Below are positions 50,698 to 59,264 of a stretch of DNA of 64,000 nt, one piece after another. The notes under the pieces were generated by a model. That model worked only from the letters and a program-made list of their open reading frames with translations. It ran no database searches and had not been told where the DNA came from. The stretch comes from Planctomycetota bacterium (lineage in GTDB: Bacteria > Planctomycetota > Planctomycetia > Gemmatales > Gemmataceae): contig VGXS01000014.1 in NCBI GenBank assembly GCA_016873225.1, positions 1 to 64,000 of the forward strand, given 5' to 3'. Position numbers and translations under genes: made by a program. Each line of letters begins with the position of its first letter. Position 1 is the stretch's first letter.

Positions 50698-51228
50698 TCA
50701 GGCCCCCTTCGGCCGGAATGCCGAAACCACCCCGGGGCGGGTTTCCAGCCTCGCGCCACCGACAAGGTCGATGCAGTAGGGCACCGCCGGAAACACGGCC
50801 ATGAGGCAGTCCCTGATGGCCGAGGGCTTGCCGGGCAGGTTGATGATGAGGCACTTTCCCCTCACTCCGGCGGTCTGTCTCGAAAGGATGGCGGTGGGCA
50901 CCACCCGCAGCGAGACGGCGCGCATCTGCTCGCCGAACCCCGGGAGCATCTTGTCGCATGCCGCCTCGGTGGCCTCGGGAGTGACATCCCGGGGGGCCGG
51001 GCCCGTGCCGCCGGTGGTCACCACCAATGAGCATCCCTCCCGGTCGGCGAGTTCGCGCAAGGTGCCCTCGATGACGGGCGCCTCGTCGGGAATCATCCTG
51101 AAAACGACCTCGAATGAGCTCGAAAGGATCTCGGAAAGGCATTCCCTGATGGCCGGGCCTCCCTTGTCCTCGTAGATGCCGGCGCTGGCCCGGTCCGACA
51201 CCACGACGACGCCGATGCGAGCGGTCAT
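50698..51228 (-). CDS. mogA: Molybdopterin adenylyltransferase (MogA/MoaB family)
   Basis: The protein is 176 aa with GGAGGAG upstream. Family motifs: ARIGVVVVSDRASAGIYEDK at the start, the signature VVTTGGTGPAPRDVTPEATE, and GKCLIINLPGKPSAIRDCL. The enzyme adenylates molybdopterin before molybdenum insertion. No other moa/moe gene is in the window. It opens the mogA - pxpA - pxpC transcript, an association without an obvious functional link. Confidence 0.88.
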   Translation of the reverse strand: MTARIGVVVVSDRASAGIYEDKGGPAIRECLSEILSSSFEVVFRMIPDEAPVIEGTLRELADREGCSLVVTTGGTGPAPRDVTPEATEAACDKMLPGFGEQMRAVSLRVVPTAILSRQTAGVRGKCLIINLPGKPSAIRDCLMAVFPAVPYCIDLVGGARLETRPGVVSAFRPKGA

Positions 51229-51306
51229 GAACTCTCCTCCCCGCCGGTTTCCAAGGCCGTATGATACCCATCAGGCAACATCGCCACCGCGCGGAGCCAA
51301 GGATCC

Positions 51307-52494
51307 ATGGGCGCCACCTGGACTTTTCACAGCGCCGGACAGATCGTGTTCGGCCCCGGAGCGGTCGAACAACTCGGCGGTATCGCCACCCGCATGGGCC
51401 TCCGCTCGGTCCAACTGGTCAGCGATCCGGTCCTCGACTCCGCCGGAATCGTGGAAAAGGTGAAAAAACCGCTGCGAGAGGCGGGGATCGAGGTGCTCCT
51501 CGACCTCGGGGGCGAACCTGAACCCACCTGGCAAGCCGCCATGGCCTGTCTCGCCAAGGCGCGCGAATGGCGCCCCGACGGCATCATCGGCCTGGGCGGC
51601 GGCAGCAACATGGACCTGGCCAAGCTCACGGCCAAGTGCCTCACCCACGGCGGGGAACCCGGCGACTACACCGGTGATGACCGCCTTCCCGGCCCCATCA
51701 TGCCACTCGTCTGCATACCAACAACCGCCGGCACGGGTTCGGAAGTTTCCTGCGCGGATGTGTACACCGATCCCCGCCAGGGCATCAAGCTGGGCAGCCT
51801 GAGCAACCACCTGCGACCAAGGCTCGCCCTGGTTGATCCGCTGCTCACCCACTCCTGCCCGCCCAAGGTGACGGCCGACAGCGGCATCGATGCCCTTGTC
51901 CACGCCATCGAGGCGTTCACGGCGGTTGACAACGAGGGGTTTCCGCTGCCGGCGGGACAAAGGTCGTGCTATCAGGGCCGCCACCCCATGGGTATGGCCA
52001 TGGCCCGCGAGGCCATCTCTCTTGCCGGAAAGCACCTCAGGCGCGCCGTCGCCAAAGGTACCGACGCCGAAGCAAGATCCGGAATGGCCTTGGCGGCCAT
52101 GTATGGAGGGTTGGCTTTCTCGAATGTCGGGGTGGCCCTGGTCCATGCCCTCGAATACGCCGTGGCCAGCTTTGTTCCCGTGAGCCATGGCGCTGGCAAC
52201 GGCCTGCTCCTGCCGCATGTGATGCGTTTCAACTTGCCAGGCCGGGAGCGGGACATGGTGGAAATCGCCCGCCTGCTTGGCCATGGGGAACTGGAGCCCG
52301 CCCGTGCGATCGATTCTGTCGCCTCGCTGGCGGCGGAAATCGGCATTCCCCAAAGGTTGCGTGATCTTGGCGCGCGTCAGGACATGCTGGCGCCGATGGC
52401 GGAAAAGACGCTGGCCATGACCCGAATCCTGCGGGTGAACCCCAGGCAACCCACCGTCGGCGACCTGATGGGCATCCTTCAATCCGCCTACTGA
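51307..52494 (+). CDS. Iron-containing alcohol dehydrogenase
   Basis: The protein is 395 aa. The NAD-binding region has IIGLGGGSNMDLAKLTAKCL and PTTAGTGSEVSCADVY. Iron ligands are in place: Asp and His in DSGIDALVHAIEAF, His in ALVHALEYAV, and His in VPVSHGAGNGLLLPHVMRF. The group includes 1,3-propanediol, lactaldehyde and methanol dehydrogenases; the substrate is not readable. The H4MPT genes make a formaldehyde- or methanol-type role possible but unsupported by anything else. It is divergent from mogA. Confidence 0.88.
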   Translation: MGATWTFHSAGQIVFGPGAVEQLGGIATRMGLRSVQLVSDPVLDSAGIVEKVKKPLREAGIEVLLDLGGEPEPTWQAAMACLAKAREWRPDGIIGLGGGSNMDLAKLTAKCLTHGGEPGDYTGDDRLPGPIMPLVCIPTTAGTGSEVSCADVYTDPRQGIKLGSLSNHLRPRLALVDPLLTHSCPPKVTADSGIDALVHAIEAFTAVDNEGFPLPAGQRSCYQGRHPMGMAMAREAISLAGKHLRRAVAKGTDAEARSGMALAAMYGGLAFSNVGVALVHALEYAVASFVPVSHGAGNGLLLPHVMRFNLPGRERDMVEIARLLGHGELEPARAIDSVASLAAEIGIPQRLRDLGARQDMLAPMAEKTLAMTRILRVNPRQPTVGDLMGILQSAY

Positions 52495-52567
52495 GCTTCT
52501 TGCGGCGGCGCCAGTGGCAGATAGCCTGAAGTGATCAAGCCAGAGTCCTTCCCGAGGTTCCCATCCC

Positions 52568-55500
52568 ATGCCCACGCCCCGCCAAAACCCCGATGCCACC
52601 CTGGGTGGAGACGGCCATGCGGATGACCGCACGCTGGCTCCCGGCGATGCCGAAACGGGCAGCATTCGCGGCGAGGCCACGATCGGTCCCGATGACAATC
52701 CTGATGGTCGAGCCGCCGATCGTTCGGACTTGACGATGCCCGAGGGAACCGTCGTCAAGGCGGGCGCGGACGGCATGACCCTGGGGCCCGATGATGCCCC
52801 TGCGGCCCATGCCGACGACCGCACCTTGGCCCCGGGGGATGACCCGGGAATGACCGTGGCGCCCGGCGGTGATGACGATTCCACCATCGGTCCGGAAGGG
52901 GTTGCCGACTCCGATGCCACCCTGGCGCCCGGCGCGGTCGCCGACTCCGATTCCACGATGGCCCCGGGGGAGATGAGTTCCAGGGGCACGGCGCACATGT
53001 CGAAACCACCGATGCCGCGGCCTTCTGCCACCGCCATCAGCAAGCCCGGTCAGCCGACCAACCATGGCCAAACCGCGAGGATGAGCACCTCCGCCGCCTC
53101 ATCCAAGGCCGACAGGAACAAAATTCCCGAAGTCGAAGGCTACGAGATGCTGGGCGAACTGGGCCGGGGCGGCATGGGTGTCGTCTACCGGGCACGCCAA
53201 AAGGGGCTCAACCGGATGGTTGCCCTCAAGATGGTGCTCAACAACGCGGCAAGCGAGTCGGAACTCGACCGGTTCAGGCTTGAGGCGCGCGCCGTCGCCT
53301 TGGTCCAGCATCCGGGCATCGTGCAGGTGTTCGATGTCGGCGAGCACAATGGCCTTCCCTACTTTTCCCTCGAATTCGTCGAGGGCGGCCCCCTCGACAA
53401 CAGGCTCAAGGGCGAACCGCAGGATGCCAAGTTCACCGCCTCGGTGATGGAGAAGGTCTGCAGGGCCATGGGCTACGCCCACTCGAAGAAAATCATCCAC
53501 CGCGACTTGAAGCCCGCGAACATCCTGCTCACCAAGACGGATGAACCGAAGGTCACCGACTTCGGCCTGGCCAAGGAGATGGACAGCGACGAGGGACACA
53601 CCCGCACCGGGTCGATCATGGGCACGCCCAGCTACATGCCCCCGGAACAGGCGGAAGGCAAGGCGAAGCACCTCAACCACCTTGCCGACATCTATTCGCT
53701 AGGCGCGATGCTGTACGAATTCCTCACCGGCCGTCCGCCTTTCAAGGGTCGAACCTTGCTGGAAACGCTCGAGCATGTGAAGAAAAAGGATCCTGTTCCG
53801 CCGGTCCAACTCCAGCCCGACGCCCCGATCGACTTGCAGACCATCTGCCTCAAGGCGCTGGAGAAGGATCCGGCGAAACGCTACCAGTCGGCGGACGAGA
53901 TGGCCGACGACCTGGCGGCGTTCAGCCGGGGCGACCCGATCAAGGCGCGGCCGATCAGCGCGATCCAGAAGGTGATCCGTTGGGCGTCGCGCAACAAGGC
54001 CCAGGCCGCCCTGGTGGCCGTGGCTTCGCTGTTCCTGCTGGCCTCGCTGGCGGGAAGCGTCGCCATCAACGGCCTCTATGCCGTCGCCGAGAGGCAGCGC
54101 AAGGCCCGGGAAGAGCGCCGGGAACGCGACCGCTCCACGGCTCAAAAGCTGCTCGACGACGCCCAGCGCGACGCCGCGCAGGCGAGGTGGCCGCAAGCCC
54201 GCCAGAATTACGACAACGCGCTCGCCGCCATCCGCAACGACGCCGACCTGGGTGATCTCCGCAAGCAGTTGGAGGAGGGCAAGTCCGTCGCCGAGGAACA
54301 CATCGACACCGATGCCCGCCTGCGCGCCTTCCGCGAGGAACAGGCGATGGCGATCTATGAGCTGACAAACCAATCGGGCCGGTCCGCGCGCGAGGGAAAC
54401 GCCGAGGCGCGCGCCCGGGCGACCAAGGCGCTGGAACAATTCGAGGTGAATCCCGACGCCGGAAAGTTCAAACCGGTGTTCGGCCAGCATTTCTCCGAGA
54501 AGGACAAGCCGGAGGTTCGCAAGGGCTGCGCGGAGCTGCTCGTGGTGCTGGCCGACACATGGCTCGACACCGACGGCGAGAAGTCGAAGGCCCTGGTCAC
54601 GAAGGCGCGTGACGAGGCGCGCCGGCAGGGCTTCGGCCTCGAGAAGGCCTACCTGCTCAAGATGATTCGGTACACCAAGGTCGCCGCCGCCGGCAAGGAC
54701 GAGGAGTACATCACCAAGGCCAGCAAGGAGATCGAGGCCTTCAAGGCCCTTGCGGACAAGGCGGTTCCGCAGACGGCCTACGAATGGTTCCTGGTGGGTG
54801 ACGAGCAATACAAGGAAAAGAATTACGCCGAGGCCGCGCGTTCATTCCAGCAGGCCATCATGGCGGATCCCGACGACTTCTTCTCGCACTTTTTCCTCGG
54901 GCTTTCCCACCTGGCGCGCGACCAGTTCGCCGCCGCGCAGGCCTCGTTCCTGGCGGCGCGCGCCATCCGTTCGGATTTCCAGTACACGAACCTTTTCCTG
55001 GGAGTTTGCGCGGGGAAGCTTGGAGACAAGGCCGATGCGGAAAAGCTTTTGGATGATTCCGGCTTTTCCGAGGACTCGCGGACGGCGCTTCTGGTGAACC
55101 GGGCCGCGGTCCGCTACGACTCGGGAGACCACGAGAAGGCCATCGCCGACCTCGAGGCCGCCCTGAAGCGGCAAAGGTCCCCCGCCATCCTCGTGAACCT
55201 GGCCACGGTGCTGGCGATGGGGGCGAAGGATCCCGCCCGGGCCGAGCCGTTTCTTCGCGAGGCGATCCGGCTGGACCCGAACGAGGGCAAGGGCAGGCGG
55301 ATTCTGGCGAAGATCCTCGCCGACCGTGCCGATGCCGACGCGGCCGAGGGCGTGAAGCTCAGGGCCGAGGCGATCCAACTCCTGAGGAAGGCGGCGCCCC
55401 ATTTGGTTGGCACGCCGCTGGCCCCGGTCCTCGACCATGACGAAGGCCTCCTGCTGCTCAAGTCGGGCGACCTGCCCGCCGCGAGGGAGGCGATGGCGCG

Positions 55501-56254
55501 TGCCACCGCCGGCAACGCCAAGGAAGCCAGGCCTTGGCTTGACCGGGGCCTGGTGCTTTTCGGGATGGCCCTGGAATCGTCGAGGAAACAAGGAAAACCC
55601 GATCTCGCCCTCTACAAGGAGGCGGTCGAATGCTTCGATGCCTACCTCATGCGGACCTCATCGGTCACCACCGCCGAGGTGAAGCCGCTTCGGGGACTCG
55701 CCCTCGAGCGCAAGGCGACGGCGCTGATGGTTCTCAAGGACGAAAATGGCGCGCTCGCGGCGCAATCCGAGGCCGTCCTCGTCGATCCGGGGCAGTCGAG
55801 CCTGCGGCGCATGCGCGGCTGGAACCTCATGAACGGCTGGCGCAGGTTGGCCCTGGCCGATTTCGAGGCCGGCCTGCGAACCGACCAGGGCGCCAACAGG
55901 GCCGACCTGCTCATGGGTCGGTCGTATGTGCTGGCCCTTGAAGGAAAGGTCGAGGAAGCCCTGGGAGCGCTGCCGGAGTACGAAAAGGCCTCGGGCGGCA
56001 CCCCCCCGATGATGCTCAATTTCGCCACGGTGTACTCCCAAGCCTACGAATCGCTTCGCAAGGCGGGAAACATGGCCAAGGCCGGGGAAGTCCTCAAGGC
56101 GATGACGGCCCTGATTGAAGCTCAAGTCGGCCGTGTTCCCGCGCCAATGCGGGCCAGGCTTTGGGCAGCCTTCCGGGCCGATGAAGGGTTTGACCCCGTC
56201 CGGAGCCTGCCGCCATTCCAGGAATTGGACAAGAAGCTGTCTTCGGCCCCATGA
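52568..56254 (+). CDS. Ser/Thr protein kinase with N-terminal threonine-motif ladder and TPR extension
   Basis: The protein is 1228 aa. Residues 1-185 are acidic and disordered with ten T-(L/I/M/V)-x-P-type motifs (Thr 11, 22, 38, 56, 71, 86, 96, 106, 118, 130). The kinase domain is ~191-460: glycine loop LGRGGMGVVY, Lys221 in MVALKMV, HRD at 311-313 (catalytic Asp313), DFG at 331-333, and GTPSYMPPEQ. One membrane helix (~479-499) follows, then a coiled stretch (ERQRKAREERRERD) and TPR-like repeats to the end (AARSFQQAIMADPDDFFSHF). It is a Pkn-type kinase with cytoplasmic kinase and external or periplasmic TPRs. The stop overlaps the DUF3293 gene. Confidence 0.92.
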   Translation: MPTPRQNPDATLGGDGHADDRTLAPGDAETGSIRGEATIGPDDNPDGRAADRSDLTMPEGTVVKAGADGMTLGPDDAPAAHADDRTLAPGDDPGMTVAPGGDDDSTIGPEGVADSDATLAPGAVADSDSTMAPGEMSSRGTAHMSKPPMPRPSATAISKPGQPTNHGQTARMSTSAASSKADRNKIPEVEGYEMLGELGRGGMGVVYRARQKGLNRMVALKMVLNNAASESELDRFRLEARAVALVQHPGIVQVFDVGEHNGLPYFSLEFVEGGPLDNRLKGEPQDAKFTASVMEKVCRAMGYAHSKKIIHRDLKPANILLTKTDEPKVTDFGLAKEMDSDEGHTRTGSIMGTPSYMPPEQAEGKAKHLNHLADIYSLGAMLYEFLTGRPPFKGRTLLETLEHVKKKDPVPPVQLQPDAPIDLQTICLKALEKDPAKRYQSADEMADDLAAFSRGDPIKARPISAIQKVIRWASRNKAQAALVAVASLFLLASLAGSVAINGLYAVAERQRKAREERRERDRSTAQKLLDDAQRDAAQARWPQARQNYDNALAAIRNDADLGDLRKQLEEGKSVAEEHIDTDARLRAFREEQAMAIYELTNQSGRSAREGNAEARARATKALEQFEVNPDAGKFKPVFGQHFSEKDKPEVRKGCAELLVVLADTWLDTDGEKSKALVTKARDEARRQGFGLEKAYLLKMIRYTKVAAAGKDEEYITKASKEIEAFKALADKAVPQTAYEWFLVGDEQYKEKNYAEAARSFQQAIMADPDDFFSHFFLGLSHLARDQFAAAQASFLAARAIRSDFQYTNLFLGVCAGKLGDKADAEKLLDDSGFSEDSRTALLVNRAAVRYDSGDHEKAIADLEAALKRQRSPAILVNLATVLAMGAKDPARAEPFLREAIRLDPNEGKGRRILAKILADRADADAAEGVKLRAEAIQLLRKAAPHLVGTPLAPVLDHDEGLLLLKSGDLPAAREAMARATAGNAKEARPWLDRGLVLFGMALESSRKQGKPDLALYKEAVECFDAYLMRTSSVTTAEVKPLRGLALERKATALMVLKDENGALAAQSEAVLVDPGQSSLRRMRGWNLMNGWRRLALADFEAGLRTDQGANRADLLMGRSYVLALEGKVEEALGALPEYEKASGGTPPMMLNFATVYSQAYESLRKAGNMAKAGEVLKAMTALIEAQVGRVPAPMRARLWAAFRADEGFDPVRSLPPFQELDKKLSSAP

Positions 56255-56652
56255 GCCGGCACCCCTACCTGGCGACCAGCTACTGGGTGTTGGGTGCCCG
56301 CCCTTTGTCGCTGCGGGTGGAACTTCCGGCACCCGAACTGGCCGCCGTCGCGGGCCCCGAAATGGCCGGCCGCGTCGCCTTCGTCACCCCGTGCAATCCT
56401 GGCGGCCGGGCGCTTCCGACCGACCAAAACGCCATTTTGATGCGTTCCGGCCTCGCCATGCTGGCGGCACGGGGTTTGAAGTCGTTGCCGGGGGTCGGGC
56501 TGGCCGACGACGGATGCTGGTGCGAACCGAGCGCCCTTGCCTGGCCCCTCGCGGAGGACAAGGCCCGTGAGTTGGCCGCGGGCTGGGGGCAGTTGGCCTG
56601 GCTCCAGGTGGGAAACGACTGGGTTCCCCGACTCTTTTTCACCGGCCTTTGA
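56251..56652 (+). CDS. DUF3293 family protein
   Basis: The protein is 133 aa from ATG 56251, overlapping the kinase stop (ATGA). The DUF3293 pattern is visible: RVAFVTPCNPGGRALPTDQN, GVGLADDGCWCEPSALAWPL and WVPRLFFTG. The family is small, cytoplasmic and uncharacterised. Tight coupling to the kinase may reflect co-regulation, but nothing in the sequence gives a direct functional link. Confidence 0.78.
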   Translation: MSRHPYLATSYWVLGARPLSLRVELPAPELAAVAGPEMAGRVAFVTPCNPGGRALPTDQNAILMRSGLAMLAARGLKSLPGVGLADDGCWCEPSALAWPLAEDKARELAAGWGQLAWLQVGNDWVPRLFFTGL

Positions 56653-56769
56653 AAGCGGAACCACCCCCTCCCAAGGGCGGAAGCTGTTCACTACAATTGT
56701 GTTCACTGCGGCATCCTCGGCCCGGCGACCCGGCGGGAAACACTCGAACACCATTGCGATCGGGGTTAC

Positions 56770-57897
56770 ATGATGAGCGAACCGGAGTATCGTCCTGGCC
56801 TTGCCGATGTTCCCGTGGCCGAATCGGCGATCAGCTTCATTGACGGCAAGCGCGCGAGGCTCGAATACCGCGGCATCGCCGTTGAAACCCTTGCCCGGGA
56901 AAGCACCTTCGAGGAGACCTCTTGGCTCCTCCTTAAGGGCAGCCTGCCAACGCAACGGGAACTCGCCCTGTTCGACCGCGACCTGAAACAGAACCGCGGC
57001 CTGAAATACAGGCAGATCGACATCCTGAAATGCCTGCCCCCCGCGGGGCACCCGATGGAGGCCCTGCAGGCCTCCATCGCCGCTTTGGGAATGTTCCATC
57101 CCGCCCGTGAGGAATCATGGGAATCGGTGATTCATCTCGTCGCCAAGACGACAACCCTGGTCGCCGCCTTCCACCGGATCAGGCACGGCGAGGAACCGGT
57201 CGTTCCCCGCGAAGACCTCGGCCACGCGGCCAACTTCTACTTCATGCTCACGGGGAAGGATCCGTCGGCCGCCGTCGCGCGCGTCCTGGATGCCTGCCTC
57301 ATCCTCCACGCCGAGCACCAGATGAACGCCAGCACCTTCGCGGCGCGCGTGGTGGGTTCGACGATGGCCAACCCCTACTCGGTGATCTCGGCGGCGGTCG
57401 GAGCCCTCTCGGGTCCGCTGCATGGCGGCGCCAACGAGGAAGTCCTCCAGATGCTCGACGAGATCGGCGAGGCCTCCAAGGCCAAGGCCTGGCTCGACGA
57501 CGCCGTCGCCACCAAGAAGAAAATCATGGGTTTCGGGCACCGCGTCTACAAGGTGAAGGACCCGCGCGCCACGGTCCTGCAGGAACTCGCCGAGCACGCA
57601 TTCACCGAGACCGGCAGGCCGGCCAGCTACGAGACCGCCCTTGAACTCGAAAAGGCGGCCGACGCCAAGCTTGGCCCCAAGGGCATTTATCCGAATGTCG
57701 ATTTCTTCTCGGGCATTGTCTATTCGAGCCTCGGTATCCCGCGCGATCTCTTCACCCCCATGTTCGCCATGGCGCGCGTCGCCGGATGGCTCTCACACTG
57801 GCTCGAGCAGATGCGGAACAACCGCATCTTCCGCCCCGAGCAGGTGTTCACGGGCGTCCGCGACCAGGCCTTCATTCCCTTGGAAAAGCGCCCCTGA
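56770..57897 (+). CDS. Citrate synthase
   Basis: The protein is 375 aa, of the shorter bacterial/archaeal type. Catalytic residues are present: His in LSGPLHGGANEEVLQML, His in GFGHRVYKVKDPRA and Asp in YPNVDFFSGIVY, with the CoA-loop Arg in LSHWLEQMRNNRIFRP. It condenses acetyl-CoA and oxaloacetate; 2-methylcitrate synthase is a close relative that the sequence does not exclude. ATG 56770 and 56773 are both possible. The 117-nt upstream gap contains the short direct repeat GTTCACT. Confidence 0.9.
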   Translation: MMSEPEYRPGLADVPVAESAISFIDGKRARLEYRGIAVETLARESTFEETSWLLLKGSLPTQRELALFDRDLKQNRGLKYRQIDILKCLPPAGHPMEALQASIAALGMFHPAREESWESVIHLVAKTTTLVAAFHRIRHGEEPVVPREDLGHAANFYFMLTGKDPSAAVARVLDACLILHAEHQMNASTFAARVVGSTMANPYSVISAAVGALSGPLHGGANEEVLQMLDEIGEASKAKAWLDDAVATKKKIMGFGHRVYKVKDPRATVLQELAEHAFTETGRPASYETALELEKAADAKLGPKGIYPNVDFFSGIVYSSLGIPRDLFTPMFAMARVAGWLSHWLEQMRNNRIFRPEQVFTGVRDQAFIPLEKRP

Positions 57898-57935
57898 CCG
57901 CAGTGGCCCATCGTTTTCAGGAACGGGTTTCCCCC

Positions 57936-59231
57936 ATGCTCGACGCCGCATTTGTCCGCGAGAACCTTGAGGCGGTCGCCTCCAATTGCGCCAACCGCCA
58001 GGTGAAGGCCAGGCCCGACCGCGTGGTCGAGCTCGACGACCGCCGGCGCGCGGTGATCCACGAGGCCCAGCTTGTCCAGCAGCGGCAGAACGAGGTCTCG
58101 AAGCTGATCCCGGCGGAAAAGGATGCCGCGAAAAAACAGGCCCTGCTGGCGGAAGGCAAGTCGTTGCGCGAGCAGGCCGGTTCGCTCGAGCAAAGGCAGA
58201 AGGAAGCGGAGGCGGCCCTCAAGGCGGCCCTCTGCGAACTGCCGAACATGACCCACCCCGACGCCCCCGTCGGCGCCGACCCGTCGTGCAATCGCGTGGT
58301 GCGCACCTGGGGTGAAAAGCCGTCGTTCAGCTTCAAGCCTAAGGACCATGTCGCCATCGTCGAGTCGCTGGAACTGGCCGACTTCGAGGCCGGAGCCTCG
58401 GTGGCCGGCCAGAAGTTCTACTTCCTCAAGAACGAGGGCGCGCTGCTCGAGTTGGCGCTGGTCCAGTTCGCGATGTCGAAGCTTGTGCGCGAGGGCTTCA
58501 CTCCCGTCGTCACCCCCGATGTCGCCCGGGTGGAGGTCCTGGAGGGGATCGGCTTCCAGCCAAGGGATCCCAATCCGGATGTGAGGCAGGTGTATTCGAT
58601 CGCCGACACCGACTTGTGCCTCGTGGCCACCGCCGAGATCACCCTGGGCGGCATGCACCGGGACCAGATCCTCGACGCGGCGAACCTGCCCCTGCTTTAC
58701 GCCGGGCTCTCCCATTGCTTCCGCACGGAAGCCGGCGCCCCCGGCCGCGACACGCGCGGACTGTACCGGGTCCACCAGTTCACCAAGGTGGAAATGTTCG
58801 CCTTCTGCACCCCCGAGCAAAGCGAGGAAATCCACCTGCGCATCCTCAGGATCGAGGAGGAGATCTTCCAAGCCCTTGGCTTGCCCTATCATGTGATAGA
58901 CACCTGCACTGGCGACTTGGGCGGCCCGGCGTACCGCAAGTACGATCTCGAGGCCTGGATGCCCGGCCGCGGCCAGGGTGGCGAGTTCGGGGAAGTCACC
59001 AGCACGAGCAACTGCACCGACTTCCAGTCGAGGCGGCTTAATGTGCGCTACAAGTCGGCGGGCCAGAAAGGCACGCGCTTCGCGTACACGCTCAACGGCA
59101 CCGCCGTGGCCTGCACCAGGGCGCTCGTGGCCATCCTCGAGAACTACCAGCAGGAAGACGGATCGGTCGTGGTGCCCGAGGTGCTGCGTCCGGTGGTGGG
59201 CAAGGACAGGATCGTGGCGCGACGCCGATAA
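57936..59231 (+). CDS. serS: Serine-tRNA ligase
   Basis: ATG at 57936 gives 431 aa, the usual length. The N-terminal long coiled-coil arm (~30-110: QRQNEVSKLIPAEKDAAKKQ) binds the tRNA variable arm. Class II catalytic motifs follow: motif 2 SHCFRTEAGAPGRDTRGLYR and motif 3 NGTAVACTRALVAILENYQ, with QFTKVEMF and EVTSTSNCTDFQSRR between. It charges tRNA-Ser (and tRNA-Sec where present). It lies 38 nt after the citrate synthase gene. Confidence 0.96.
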   Translation: MLDAAFVRENLEAVASNCANRQVKARPDRVVELDDRRRAVIHEAQLVQQRQNEVSKLIPAEKDAAKKQALLAEGKSLREQAGSLEQRQKEAEAALKAALCELPNMTHPDAPVGADPSCNRVVRTWGEKPSFSFKPKDHVAIVESLELADFEAGASVAGQKFYFLKNEGALLELALVQFAMSKLVREGFTPVVTPDVARVEVLEGIGFQPRDPNPDVRQVYSIADTDLCLVATAEITLGGMHRDQILDAANLPLLYAGLSHCFRTEAGAPGRDTRGLYRVHQFTKVEMFAFCTPEQSEEIHLRILRIEEEIFQALGLPYHVIDTCTGDLGGPAYRKYDLEAWMPGRGQGGEFGEVTSTSNCTDFQSRRLNVRYKSAGQKGTRFAYTLNGTAVACTRALVAILENYQQEDGSVVVPEVLRPVVGKDRIVARRR

Positions 59232-59264
59232 TCCCGGCCGCGCCCCGCGGGGTGCCCGGAAACC

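Noticed and set aside
51271-53043. Minus-strand open frame of 590 codons
   Set aside because: It is antisense to the iron alcohol dehydrogenase and the kinase N-terminus; low-complexity translation with no domain.
56687-56706. GTTCACT direct repeat before the citrate synthase gene as an operator
   Set aside because: Two seven-base copies are too short to support a regulator site without comparison to relatives.
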